Positions 1 to 8,078 of a stretch of 64,000 nt of DNA are shown here, piece by piece. This DNA is from Chryseobacterium balustinum. GTDB lineage: Bacteria; Bacteroidota; Bacteroidia; Flavobacteriales; Weeksellaceae. The DNA lies in NCBI RefSeq assembly GCF_900168205.1, contig NZ_FUZE01000016.1, positions 1 to 64,000 of the forward strand, read 5' to 3'. The position numbers and the translations under genes are program-made. The notes beneath the pieces are model-generated. The model ran no database searches. It was not told the origin of the DNA and saw only the letters and a list, made by a program, of their open reading frames with translations. Numbering within the stretch: the stretch's first letter is position 1; each line of letters starts with the position of its first letter.

Positions 1-258
1 GTTCTGTCACAACGAACGGTCAGGGAACGTGTAGCATTAAGTTTATTAATTCTGCATAGAAAATATCAATCTAATATAACAGAGGATAAAACTTATATTA
101 CATTATCCAGAACAGATCTTGCCAATATGGTAGGAACTGCCAATGAAACGTTAGCCCGTATTCTTCATGATTTCCGGGAAGATCAACTTATCGTTATGGA
201 AGGAAGAAAAATTCTATTAATAGATTTGGAACGCCTTACCCGTATTGCGAATATCTAA
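1..258 (+). CDS. Crp/Fnr-family regulator, C-terminal part (cut by window edge)
   Basis: The frame is open from the first base to a TAA and encodes 85 residues ending LERLTRIANI. It contains the winged-helix DNA-binding domain of a Crp/Fnr regulator: TLSRTDLANMVG followed by the recognition helix TANETLARILHDF, then a short wing (LIVMEGRKILLID). The cyclic-nucleotide-type sensor domain must lie left of the window. Assignment to the family is firm. Ligand and targets cannot be judged. The neighbour to the right is a broken gene, so no operon partner can be proposed. Confidence 0.85.
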   Translation, partial: VLSQRTVRERVALSLLILHRKYQSNITEDKTYITLSRTDLANMVGTANETLARILHDFREDQLIVMEGRKILLIDLERLTRIANI

Positions 259-355
259 AGGTAATAATTGTCTTTAAACATTTCAAGGAGCTGTCTGTAA
301 AAATCTGTATTCAAAAAATTTACCTTTTTAAAAATTTCACTTAAAAGAATTGGTC

Positions 356-709
356 ATGTTTAGGCACAAAGGGAAAGGAAGGACATATTCCCATAATTTG
401 AAATTGGCATCTATTTTATCTGGTGTTGCAGGATTAGTGAATATTACAGGAGTTCTCTCCGTTAACAACCTTACAACAAATGTAACGGGACACTTTGCTT
501 TTTTTTCCGAACAACTATTTTTAAGAAATTATAAAATGGCATTAATTTATTTGCTATACATTTTATTTTTTTTATTAGGTGCTTTTATTTCAGGACTGAT
601 AATTGAATGGACTGCAAAGTACAGACCCCATAACTCATATCTCTCAAAACTGGAGGCGCTGCAAAAACATGCACTTTATTATAAAAATCATTATCAAAAA
701 CAGTTTTGA
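356..709 (+). pseudogene. DUF1275 (YoaK-like) membrane protein, N-terminal fragment
   Basis: The first ~85 residues match the start of DUF1275 membrane proteins: SGVAGLVNITGVL, then NVTGHFAFF, then a hydrophobic segment (LIYLLYILFFLLGAFISGLI). Family members, including the two intact ones in this window, run to ~225-260 residues with several more membrane segments. Here homology ends soon after IIEWTA, and the remaining ~30 residues run antisense through a truncated AraC gene. ATG 356 is preferred over an in-frame start at 350. I read it as one side of a deletion junction, probably not functional. Confidence 0.75.
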
Positions 710-983
710 ATAAGATAACCATGAGATTAACTGTGCTGGCTTCCGACTGAGTATGATGTTTTTTGCCCGTAGGGATCAAAATTAAGTGATTTTGTGGAAC
801 CAGATAGATTTTATTCTCAATGTGAAAATACTGATACCCTTCTTCAACATAAGTCAGCTGATATCTGTGATGAGCATGATCATAGTCATCATGTGTCCAG
901 TCTTTCTCATACCACACATAAGCAGCAATATTAATTTCATCATCAAACTCCCCTTTCCTTTTTTCTAATAATCCACATTTCAT
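617..983 (-). pseudogene. AraC-family regulator, N-terminal sensor fragment
   Basis: On the minus strand the first ~115 residues form the cupin-like effector domain of an AraC regulator: HAHHRYQLTYVEEG, YLVPQNHLILIPTG and KKHHTQSE. The pattern is an intact beta-barrel sensor start. Sequence of this kind stops near SYGV; the tail beyond it runs antisense into the DUF1275 fragment. No AraC DNA-binding domain follows. The gene is therefore truncated at its 3' end, facing the truncated DUF1275 gene. Exact junction is uncertain within about 610-645. Confidence 0.75.
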
Positions 984-1005
984 TTTGGCGTTTTATATAA
1001 TAATT

Positions 1006-1164
1006 ATGATAAAAAAGAATTCTTGGATAGTAATCTCTTTGGGTATTTCAATGGGTATTAGTCAACTTATGGACTCTGAATATTCCTGGATTCCTTTGAC
1101 TATTAATCTGCTGATTATCATTCTGTATTTTATGTATTTAAATTTCATAAAAGAAATACAGTAA
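1006..1164 (+). CDS. Small two-helix membrane protein, unknown function
   Basis: A 52-residue frame starting MIKKNSW has two hydrophobic segments (IVISLGISMGISQL and WIPLTINLLIIILYFMYL) separated by a short acidic turn, with Lys residues at both ends. This is typical of tiny inner-membrane proteins. No family was recognised. It starts 22 bases after the divergent AraC fragment, so it may share that promoter region. Coding status is supported only by composition and hydrophobic pattern. Confidence 0.45.
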   Translation: MIKKNSWIVISLGISMGISQLMDSEYSWIPLTINLLIIILYFMYLNFIKEIQ

Positions 1165-1251
1165 AGTGAGAAAAAAGTACTTATTAAAATTTTTTTAAAT
1201 TCTAACTATATAATTGTATCTAAAAAAGGAGTCAGTTTTTGACTCCTTAAT

Positions 1252-1470
1252 TTATTTCGGCAACATTATCATTCGCGCGTTAGGACCTATTCGTATTGCA
1301 ATTTTATTTTCATCAGCCATTCTCTTTAGAAAAGCATTTCTGTCTTCAAGTGACATATTTAGTATGTGGTCAAAATCAGCAAAGCCATTTCCATTATTTC
1401 CGCCAGTTTCATCATGCTTATTCTTGACTATCTCTAATATTTGTGCTTCTAATTCCTGAATGTTTTCCAT
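1252..1470 (-). CDS. Hypothetical protein, 72 residues
   Basis: Acidic N-terminal helix (MENIQELEAQILEIVKNKHDE), a Gly/Asn-rich linker (TGGNNGNGF), then a compact second half (DFDHILNMSLEDRNAFLKRM) and a basic end with IRIGPNARMIMLP. The composition looks like a real small cytosolic protein. Together with the next small gene upstream it makes a pair on the minus strand separated by ~40 bases. No known family was recognised, and both sit beside an integrase remnant, which suggests mobile-element cargo. Confidence 0.55.
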   Translation of the reverse strand: MENIQELEAQILEIVKNKHDETGGNNGNGFADFDHILNMSLEDRNAFLKRMADENKIAIRIGPNARMIMLPK

Positions 1471-1509
1471 CAGGTAAAGATACCGAGAAATTAAAACGAT
1501 ACTTTAATT

Positions 1510-1671
1510 TTATTCCTCATTTTTAGGTTTGAAATTCCTGCCGACGCCTTGTCGGATTACGGTTATCTTACCCTGTGTTTTCTTTGCTTTTGCGAGAATT
1601 TCTAAAGCTTTTGTTCGCTCGTTAATTCTTCCGGCATGTGTTATACTATCTTGATTTTCACTTTTTCTCAT
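1510..1671 (-). CDS. Hypothetical basic protein, ~53 residues
   Basis: I start this gene at an internal ATG (MRKSENQDSITHAGRI) because the upstream 35 residues of the open frame are hydrophobic and irregular. The protein is Lys-rich (ALEILAKAKKTQGKITVIRQG) and ends NFKPKNEE. No family recognised. It precedes the 72-residue gene on the same strand and lies between it and an integrase fragment. Low-to-moderate confidence that it is expressed. Confidence 0.4.
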   Translation of the reverse strand: MRKSENQDSITHAGRINERTKALEILAKAKKTQGKITVIRQGVGRNFKPKNEE

Positions 1672-1789
1672 ATTGTAAGATAGTGAATTTATTTTTAATA
1701 ACCAAATATTTCGCTTCCATATTTTCAGAAATTTTATATCCAGAGAGTATCCTTGTAGTTCGATAACGTTGAACATTTCAAAAACTCAA

Positions 1790-1978
1790 TTATAAATTAT
1801 ATACTAATATCTTTTTTTTATTTCTTTCAACTTGATGCTCTTGCCAATCTACTGCGTATTTCTCTGTAGTCTTTGTATTTGTGTGGCCAGCAATTTCAGC
1901 AGCTTTGGATAATCCAAAATCCTTTGATACTAAATTCAAGAAAAGTAAATGTTGTACAATGTCTGTTTGGGAAAATAA
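1790..1978 (-). pseudogene. Tyrosine recombinase (integrase), C-terminal fragment
   Basis: A short minus-strand frame carries the end of a phage/ICE-type integrase: KDFGLSKAAEIAGHTNTKTT followed by EKYA. The GHTN...Y pattern is the last catalytic His and nucleophilic Tyr region of Bacteroidota tyrosine recombinases. The frame is blocked by TGA about 60 codons upstream, so the N-terminal arm-binding domain and the R-K part of the catalytic site are missing. It is a remnant of an integrated element and cannot be active alone. Confidence 0.7.
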
Positions 1979-2168
1979 TCAGATTATTGCCACCAAAGTT
2001 CTACTAACTTGATGAACATACGAAAACTGATCAACAAGTGTTTCAACAGTTATACTTTGGAAAAATCAGAATCACTAACCACTGAATTTCGGATGAAATT
2101 GATTACTTTCATTGTCTGATAATGTAAAGTAATCAGGACGACATTATTCCAAACTACTTTACACTTAA

Positions 2169-2590
2169 TCACTTTTTACTGAATGTTTGGAAAGTATAGT
2201 CTTCAGTGGTAATGAACATATACTCCTTGCCTGATTTAAGCTCAACATATTCACCAATCACACATGTACCGTATGCAAATGGCGGCATTGAATCGCCGTC
2301 TGCCATAAATCCCCTGAATATGCCATGACCTAAAAATGGCAGCTGTATCCTGGGAAGGCTTTCAATATATTCGGGATCACTGAATCCGTTCAGATAGCCC
2401 ATCGAAGCTTTTTGGGGAAAGATCTCAATAAACTTATTTCCTTCAGGATCAACCACCACAAGCAGCAATATTTTATTGCCCGGCAGGCTCTTTATCTTGT
2501 CTAAAGGATACTTTCGAATATCAACCGTGACCAGAAGGTCAATGCTGATATATAGTATTTGGAAATTCTAACCGTAATTGAACGGCTTTG
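2169..2590 (-). pseudogene. S24/LexA-like repressor relic (truncated both ends, frameshifted)
   Basis: This is a decayed paralogue of the intact S24 repressor at 41.5-42.2 kb. Shared segments include QKASMGYL, GFSDPEYIESL and the peptidase motif MADGDSMPPFA. The N-terminal helix-turn-helix is absent. Near 2553 the reading frame slips: RISKYY lies in one frame and ISIDLLV in another, consistent with a TA-repeat slippage. The 3' end stops after YTFQT, before the region holding the catalytic Lys of the intact copy. Neither DNA binding nor autocleavage should remain. Confidence 0.8.
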
Positions 2591-2631
2591 GTTTTAAAAG
2601 CCGGATCGTAGATTTTTTGCTCTTGTTTCAT
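2570..2631 (-). pseudogene. IS3-type transposase OrfA, 5' fragment
   Basis: From an ATG at 2631 the minus strand reads MKQEQKIYDPAFKTKAVQL, the usual start of IS3-family OrfA (YxPxFKxKAVQL before the HTH). After about 20 codons it runs directly into the S24 relic, so the rest of the insertion sequence is gone. About 60 bp of upstream, IS-like sequence lies between this ATG and the broken ABC gene. It marks the insertion that cut the ABC transporter gene and was later mostly deleted. Confidence 0.6.
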
Positions 2632-2654
2632 AAGTTAAAATTAAGGTTTTATGC

Positions 2655-2816
2655 TTAACCTTTACTGGACGCTAAGTTAGGATATCCAATCGTCGTTTTT
2701 CCACAACCGCTGGTTCCCAGAAGCACCAATATTTCCTTATCATTTGCCTGAAAAGAAATAGTCTCTACTGCTGGTTTTCCGTTGGAACTTTTTGAAACCG
2801 ATTCTACTGTAATCAT
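2655..2816 (-). pseudogene. ABC transporter ATPase, N-terminal fragment (possibly EgtV-like)
   Basis: The frame begins MITVESVSKSSNGKPAV and reaches a perfect Walker A motif (GTSGCGKTT), then stops after about ten unrelated codons. The text around VLLGTSGCGKTT resembles ATPases of osmoprotectant-type (OpuCA) transporters, the group that includes the ergothioneine importer subunit EgtV. It starts 5 bases after egtB, so it was the third gene of the egt operon. Walker B, signature motif and any permease gene are missing. Truncation probably came from an IS insertion near 2690. Confidence 0.65.
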
Positions 2817-2821
2817 AGTAA

Positions 2822-4012
2822 TTATTGAGCAAGTCTGATTCCTGTGAACTGCCATTTCAAGCCAGTCTGGAAAAAATTCCGATAGGTATTTCTACTGTGA
2901 CCTTTCGGCGTTGCCTCGGAAGCACCACGAAGAACGGTCTGATTGACCATAAATTTCCCATTGTACTCACCAACTGCCCCAGCTTCTTTTTTAAATCCTG
3001 GATAAGGCAAATAGGCTGAATTGGTCCATTCCCAACGGCTTCCCCATTCGAAATGATTGGAAGCAACTTCCCATTCCGCTTCGGTTGGCAAACGCATTCC
3101 TTTCCACGAAGCGAACGCTGAAGCTTCATAAAAATTGATATGACAAACTGAATCATTTAAATCTAATTCTTGTAATCCATTCAAAGTATAATTCATCCAT
3201 TTCCCGTCAATCAAATGCCTATATAACGGAGATTTTGCATCATTCTGTTTCACCCAATCCCAACCTTCGGCGTGCCAATGTCTGAAATCTTCGTAACCTC
3301 CAGCTTTCATAAATTCTAGATATTCCGAATTGGAAACTAAACGGTCAGCAATTTCAAAATCATTCAAATAAACCTTGTGTCTTCCCAATTCGTTATCAAA
3401 ACAAAAACTTTTACCTTCAAAACCGATTTCATAAACCCCTTCAGAAAAACTTAACATTCCAATCGCTTGAGAATATATTTTTTCTGAAATCATTTCATTT
3501 TTATAAGTTGGAAAAAGAGGATTGTGACCTAAAATATATTTGATATCAGTCATCAATAATTCCTGATGTTGCTGTTCGTGATTGAGTCCAAGCTCGAGTA
3601 AAGGTTTGATTTCTTCCGTTAAAAATTCGCTGTTGAGAAAAGCATTCATTTGTTCATCAACATATTTTCTGTATTTGTAAATATCAGAAACAGATGGACG
3701 GCTCAAATTTCCTCTGTCCGTACGGATAACTCTCGCTCCAATCGTTTCATAATAACTGTTGAAAACAAAATTATATTGAGCCTCGAAAATCTGATAATCA
3801 GGGAAATTTGGTTCCAAAATAAACGTTTCAAAAAACCAGGTCGTGTGACCTAAATGCCATTTTGGTGGACTCACATCTACAATCGGTTGAACGACATAAT
3901 CCTCGATTTCTAGAGGCTTACAAATCTCCACAGAATAATTTCGGATTTCTAAATATTTCTCGGCCCAATTGGTTATGGAATTTGATATTGTTAAAACGGA
4001 ATTTGTTTTCAT
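2822..4012 (-). CDS. egtB: Ergothioneine biosynthesis sulfoxide synthase EgtB
   Basis: EgtB is a non-heme iron enzyme that joins hercynine to a thiol (Cys or gamma-Glu-Cys) with O2 in ergothioneine synthesis. The 396-residue protein has an N-terminal DinB-like helical domain with WHLGHTTWFFE and the iron-site helix LNHEQQHQELLMTD, then a formylglycine-generating-enzyme-like domain (MRLPTEAEWE, EWTNSAYLPYPG, VLRGAS). I use the ATG at 4012 (MKTNSVL), 17 bases after egtD ends, rather than the upstream in-frame ATG inside egtD. It lies between egtD and a broken ABC ATPase gene. The thiol substrate cannot be told from sequence by eye. Confidence 0.9.
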   Translation of the reverse strand: MKTNSVLTISNSITNWAEKYLEIRNYSVEICKPLEIEDYVVQPIVDVSPPKWHLGHTTWFFETFILEPNFPDYQIFEAQYNFVFNSYYETIGARVIRTDRGNLSRPSVSDIYKYRKYVDEQMNAFLNSEFLTEEIKPLLELGLNHEQQHQELLMTDIKYILGHNPLFPTYKNEMISEKIYSQAIGMLSFSEGVYEIGFEGKSFCFDNELGRHKVYLNDFEIADRLVSNSEYLEFMKAGGYEDFRHWHAEGWDWVKQNDAKSPLYRHLIDGKWMNYTLNGLQELDLNDSVCHINFYEASAFASWKGMRLPTEAEWEVASNHFEWGSRWEWTNSAYLPYPGFKKEAGAVGEYNGKFMVNQTVLRGASEATPKGHSRNTYRNFFQTGLKWQFTGIRLAQ

Positions 4013-4029
4013 TTGAATTAATTTTAAAA

Positions 4030-5013
4030 TTAGACAACTTGCCAAATCGAATCTACAAACCAGTTTTTGGAATCGGCAATCTCATCAATGATATGGAATT
4101 TGGAGTCCCTGGAGAGTTTGCTGATATCGTCCTGAGAAAATTTTTGTGAGATTTCCATATCAATCAATTCATTTTCTTCAAAGTGAAAAACCTGATTTCT
4201 GATGTGCACATTTTGCTCCACGAGAGCTACGAGATAACTTTTGCAAGCCCCTGATATTGGGTCGTAGGTTTGATAATGCTGGAAATTCAAAACATCGAAA
4301 TTGGCTTTCAGTTCGCGATTAATTCTGATGAGAAGATTGAGGTTGAAAGATGATGTAATTCCTGCGGAATCATTGTATGCATTGAGAATGATGTGTGGGT
4401 TTTTCTTAAGGTCGAAACCAACCAGAAGAATATCGCCACGATTGAGTTTTCTTCTGAGTTCTCTGCAGAAATTATAAGATTCTTCCAAGTCCATATTACC
4501 AATATTTCCACCTAAAAAAAGAACCACTTTTCTTCTTGGTGAGATGGACATTGCCTTGTCGAGCATATCAAAATAGTCTCCTTCCAAAGTGATGACTTCT
4601 AACTCGGGCAAATCTCTCCTGAATTTTTCATCTAATTCTTTCAGAATATGTCCGGAAATATCAATCGGCATGTAGGTGAAATCTATATTTTTTTTGGTCA
4701 GATGTTCTAGCAGATAACTGGATTTCATCGCATCTCCGGCTCCTAATTCTATTAAATCGAAAGGTTCATTGTCTATCAGAATGCTTTTTGCTAATATCTC
4801 AATTTTATTTTTGAAGATATCCAGTTCACAATTGGTGAGATAATATTCCGGCATATTCATGATCTGTTGGAAAAGTTGGTCGACCGCTTTATCGTAAAAA
4901 TATTTTGAATGTAATTTTTTTGGAGTGCTTTTTAAACCTTCCAGAACGTCCGCCAGAAAAGTTTCCTTGGAATTGTTTTGTGTCTGAGACTCTGTTTCCA
5001 CCTGTGAATTCAT
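4030..5013 (-). CDS. egtD: L-histidine N-alpha-methyltransferase EgtD
   Basis: EgtD trimethylates histidine to hercynine using S-adenosylmethionine, the first step of ergothioneine synthesis. The 327-residue length is normal. Visible features are the SAM-binding motif IELGAGDAMKSSYLL, the acidic loop MPIDIS, LFLGGNIGNMD, and the histidine-pocket region LVGFDLKKNPHIILNAYND. Its TAA is followed 17 bases later by egtB, so the two are almost certainly co-transcribed. Upstream is an oxidoreductase fragment instead of a clear promoter, so current expression of the operon is uncertain. Confidence 0.93.
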   Translation of the reverse strand: MNSQVETESQTQNNSKETFLADVLEGLKSTPKKLHSKYFYDKAVDQLFQQIMNMPEYYLTNCELDIFKNKIEILAKSILIDNEPFDLIELGAGDAMKSSYLLEHLTKKNIDFTYMPIDISGHILKELDEKFRRDLPELEVITLEGDYFDMLDKAMSISPRRKVVLFLGGNIGNMDLEESYNFCRELRRKLNRGDILLVGFDLKKNPHIILNAYNDSAGITSSFNLNLLIRINRELKANFDVLNFQHYQTYDPISGACKSYLVALVEQNVHIRNQVFHFEENELIDMEISQKFSQDDISKLSRDSKFHIIDEIADSKNWFVDSIWQVV

Positions 5014-5032
5014 AAATATTGTTTTGGGGGTT

Positions 5033-5332
5033 TTAGAGAACTACAACTATCTTGCCGCCGCCGGAATTGGATTCCATAAAAGTGTGGGCTTCTACAATTT
5101 CTTCCAGCGTGAAAACCCTTTTTATTTTCGGATGAATGTTTCCATTTTCGATTTCATTAATAAAATCCTGAAAATATTTTCCTTCAACCCGTATATGCCC
5201 GCTGTCGTAAACGGTGACAAAACTTGCAGCCGGAATATAATCAATCGGCGCAAAATCTTTGATAGACCATTGCTCAGAATGCATTCCGGTTATACAAACG
5301 ATTTCGCCCAGAACAACTGATGCTAATGATTT
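5033..5332 (-). pseudogene. Zinc-type quinone oxidoreductase (MDR), C-terminal fragment
   Basis: The last ~95 residues of an MDR-family NADPH:quinone reductase remain: FQDFINEIENGNIHPKI, the typical RVFTLEEIVEAHTFMES, and the terminal GGGKIVVVL. An in-frame stop lies shortly upstream, and the catalytic and nucleotide-binding halves are absent. Intact relatives in this window are 312-330 residues. It ends 19 bases before egtD on the same strand, so a deletion seems to have placed this fragment directly ahead of the ergothioneine genes. Confidence 0.7.
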
Positions 5333-5496
5333 TTGGCAACTATATATTTAAATGTACCAATTTAATTTTTCATTAGGCTTTTTATGAGAAGAAGATATTA
5401 TGATATGTTTTATTTATCAGAAAATTATCATTTATAAATAGACAATTTTCTGATTTCATTTTTATACAAAATATTGTCAATATCCTCTACTAATTG

Positions 5497-5567
5497 GTTT
5501 GAATAGAGTCCTGTTAAGTTCACAAACAGCCAAATGGCGCCACTTGTCTTCAAGTGGCGCCATTTTT
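5497..5567 (+). repeat. Dispersed repeat, copy A (with hairpin end)
   Basis: The stretch GTTTGAAtagag...GTTAAG.TCACAAAC followed by CCAAATGGC aligns without gaps to copy C at 58.65 kb (about 80% over 46 bases). Both copies end in a hairpin that starts AAATGGC. Copy B at 27.1 kb shares the first half with copy C. In this copy the frame that is open in the others contains stops. Confidence 0.6.
5532..5565. terminator. Strong bidirectional hairpin terminator
   Basis: A perfect 15-bp stem (AAATGGCGCCACTTG) with loop TCTT is followed by a T run on the plus strand and preceded by weaker A-rich sequence. It separates the oxidoreductase fragment and egt genes from the minus-strand M17-like gene. The rest of the gap from 5333 to 5643 holds only repeat copy A and AT-rich sequence. 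Confidence 0.7.
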
Positions 5568-5643
5568 TAATTTTCAATACCAGGAATAGTTCAGCTTAAA
5601 AATTCTAAAAAAGAGAGCACCATAAATTTATTTAATAAAACTA

Positions 5644-6390
5644 TTACCTCTTAACTTCCGCAATCGCAGCCTGAATTCCGCCACCTGCAACTTCAAAGAA
5701 AGACGGACCAGCCAATAGATATACTTTTTCCAACTTTTTTGTTTTGGAAAGATTATGTCCTCTTAAATAAATTTCTGAACGATTAGCCAAGACAACACCT
5801 TTTACCACATTTCCTGCAACGAGAGCAGTTGGAGAATCAATTCCGGCATCTTTAAGGTCGCTGGCAAAGGCAAAGTTAGTTACACCCAATCTCAAAGCTT
5901 CTCTGGTAGCCACTTCTGCTACGGAAGTCATCAGTTCCGGAGTGAAATTGTTACGGTCACCCAAACCAATTAATAACAATTTTTTCACTGACATAGAACC
6001 CGCGGGAGGCGTAATCAATAAGGTTTCCAAAGAATGTCCCTTGAACTGACCCGACTGTCTGATTTTGGTGAATTCACCCTTCAAAGCTTCATCCAGATGC
6101 ACCAATCCGTTTAAGTTGGCAGGCAGTGCCTGAGCGCTGTGGATGTCGTTATCTGTATATTCGAAAACACAGGCAACCTGCAGTTGAGCGTCAGCCGAAG
6201 ATGGTCCCTGAACCAATCCAATCATTGAAATCCCGTCCACTGAACCCCAGTTTTTAGAAGTTCCGATGGCTGTGGTTTTTGCAGAGGCATTGACCGTAGT
6301 TGTAGCTGTTTGCGCAAATGTTAGGGTTGAAAATGCTAATCCTGCGATTAATAATGATTTTCTTAAGGTATTTTTTACGATATTTTTCAT
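5644..6390 (-). CDS. Secreted M17 aminopeptidase N-terminal-domain protein
   Basis: A Sec signal peptide (MKNIVKNTLRKSLLIAGLAF to FAQ) precedes ~220 residues matching the N-terminal macro-like domain of leucyl aminopeptidases: HLDEALKGEFTKIRQSGQFK, LLLIGLGDRNNFTPELM and VTNFAFASDLKDAG. The protein stops at residue 248, where cytosolic M17 enzymes continue with a ~300-residue catalytic domain carrying the two-zinc site. It therefore lacks peptidase residues. In M17 enzymes this domain mediates hexamer contacts or DNA binding; in this exported stand-alone form the role is unknown. A -7 box lies ~80 bases upstream. Confidence 0.8.
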   Translation of the reverse strand: MKNIVKNTLRKSLLIAGLAFSTLTFAQTATTTVNASAKTTAIGTSKNWGSVDGISMIGLVQGPSSADAQLQVACVFEYTDNDIHSAQALPANLNGLVHLDEALKGEFTKIRQSGQFKGHSLETLLITPPAGSMSVKKLLLIGLGDRNNFTPELMTSVAEVATREALRLGVTNFAFASDLKDAGIDSPTALVAGNVVKGVVLANRSEIYLRGHNLSKTKKLEKVYLLAGPSFFEVAGGGIQAAIAEVKR

Positions 6391-6470
6391 AATATTTTTT
6401 GCTTTTAGCTTTAGCAGCTTGCTGTGGCTGATGATAATTTTGTTAATTTATTTTTGTTTTAATGTTATTC

Positions 6471-6478
6471 AAAGGTAG
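6471..6478 (-). promoter_or_regulatory. -7 promoter box for the M17-like gene
   Basis: On the minus strand the octamer TACCTTTG fits the Bacteroidota -7 consensus TAnnTTTG and lies 81 bases ahead of the start codon. It belongs to the M17-like gene, since the next upstream gene (the porin) ends about 90 bases away. Confidence 0.5.
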
Positions 6479-6566
6479 TTTCAGAAATAGATTCTGGCAT
6501 TGATGTGAGATAACTATTGAAATTGATTTTCAAATGAGCACATTCTCAAATTTTCATATTAAATTT

Positions 6567-7937
6567 TTAAAACTTGAAAACAATCCTTGAGTTGATAAAC
6601 AATCCGTTTTTGTCATTTTCAATAATATCATCCACAAATTCTCCGGTTTTGAAATACTGCATACCCGTATTGAAATTAAAAGATTTATTGATTTTATAAT
6701 TAAAGCTTCCAAGGAAAGCCGTTCCGATATATTTCTTTTTAGACTTCATTGAAGTCAGATTTAAAGAACCGCTTGGTCTGTAAACGCCGTCCTGCGTAGA
6801 ATATCTCCAGTTGAAAATCACATCGGCCTGAACCGTCATTTTGCTGTTCAAATCTACTGTTGCATACGGATGAATGTCAATTAAATTCACAGGTCCGATT
6901 TGTGGATTGAATCCGAAGTAACCACCTTTAGGATATAATGGATTGAAAGTTCCCAATTTGCCATCCTCTCTGTTTCGGTCTCCGGAAATGTAATCGTTTC
7001 GAAGATTGATGCTTGGTTTTCCTTTCACATTTTCGAATAGATATCCAATATCTGCAGAAGCTGTCCAAGCACTTATTGTACTATTATTAAAGTTTCCAAA
7101 CTGATAAGCACCTTCAAAATTATAAATAAATCCGCCACCATATCTGTAAAATCTTCCTCCCAAAGTGTGTCTTTTCTCATCTCCTGTTCCATCTTCGAAA
7201 CGTGATTCTTTTCTTTGAATTCCCAAATAATAAAATTCCAGATTCCCATTTTTCGGAAGAATTAATGTGTTATAACTTCCCCAAAGATTGACCGATTTTG
7301 AAGGTTTGTTATCAAAAACTCCGGTGCCGATTTCACTCGCCATCATCATAAAAGCATCCGATTTGAAGTTTCCTCTTTTGTACATCAGTTTCAGTCCGTC
7401 AAAATAGAGTCTCAAGTTCGGACCTTCACGCACCGAAATCAATCTTCCGCTTCCGTAATCCAACTCCTGTCTTCCGGCACGAACGGTCAGTTTTTCTTTT
7501 TCATTTTTAATCGCATCAACGTCTACGAAAAGGTTTTGAACATTCAAATGGTCTTCATCAATGGGTCTCGGTCCGTTTTTTCTGCCATTTTCCCACGCAC
7601 TTCTCAACTGTCCGAAAACTCTCACCTTTGAACCTAAATGCAAATCGGCGTGAACTGTATATCTTTGGATAAAAAACGGGTTGCTTCCGATTCCCAATCT
7701 TCCCCAGTCTTCATTATTAAATTCTACAAACTCTGCTCTCGCCTCTCCGCCTAATGATAAATATTTATTGTTATTTTTTTCGGAAAGTGGAATGTATTTT
7801 ATGGAATTGTAAAATGTGTCAGCAGAATCTTTGTAAGTTGAATAATCTTCATCAAATCTCATCAGTTTAAATTGTGCAGATATGATGTGTGGGTTAAAAA
7901 TCTGCAGGACAAAAAAAATTATGATTAGCTTTTTCAT
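6567..7937 (-). CDS. Alginate-export-family outer membrane porin
   Basis: A 456-residue beta-barrel protein with signal peptide (MKKLIIIFFVLQIF to SAQ). It matches alginate_exp-type porins: SLGGEARAEFVEFNN, RYTVHADLHLG, VRAGRQELDYGSGRLI and GPNLRLYFDG, with alternating aromatic strands to the final VFKF carboxylate. Such proteins pass small organic acids or unknown anions across the outer membrane. It follows the amidohydrolase gene by ~140 bases on the same strand, suggesting uptake of a substrate for that enzyme or export of its product. The substrate is not deducible. The gap upstream contains a dispersed repeat. Confidence 0.82.
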   Translation of the reverse strand: MKKLIIIFFVLQIFNPHIISAQFKLMRFDEDYSTYKDSADTFYNSIKYIPLSEKNNNKYLSLGGEARAEFVEFNNEDWGRLGIGSNPFFIQRYTVHADLHLGSKVRVFGQLRSAWENGRKNGPRPIDEDHLNVQNLFVDVDAIKNEKEKLTVRAGRQELDYGSGRLISVREGPNLRLYFDGLKLMYKRGNFKSDAFMMMASEIGTGVFDNKPSKSVNLWGSYNTLILPKNGNLEFYYLGIQRKESRFEDGTGDEKRHTLGGRFYRYGGGFIYNFEGAYQFGNFNNSTISAWTASADIGYLFENVKGKPSINLRNDYISGDRNREDGKLGTFNPLYPKGGYFGFNPQIGPVNLIDIHPYATVDLNSKMTVQADVIFNWRYSTQDGVYRPSGSLNLTSMKSKKKYIGTAFLGSFNYKINKSFNFNTGMQYFKTGEFVDDIIENDKNGLFINSRIVFKF

Positions 7938-7989
7938 TGTTTTAGGTTTGAGTTTTTCAGGAGTGTAATGAGTTATTTTTGATTGTCAG

Positions 7990-8051
7990 TTAAACCACCT
8001 CGTCAAAAATTCTTTGAATTTTCGTCACCCCTCCAGAGGAGGGGAATTTTT
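7990..8051 (-). repeat. Dispersed flavobacterial repeat, copy 1
   Basis: On the minus strand the sequence AAAAATTCCCCTCC..GGAGGGG then CGAAAATTCAAAGAATTTTT then GACGaGGTGG matches a plus-strand copy at 16606-16665 with few differences. It contains two nested inverted repeats (CCCCTCC/GGAGGGG and AAAATTC/GAATTTT). Such elements recur between genes in flavobacteria; here one lies between the amidohydrolase and porin genes. Confidence 0.75.
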
Positions 8052-8078
8052 AGCAAAATTATTTTGTTTAAATCTTAG

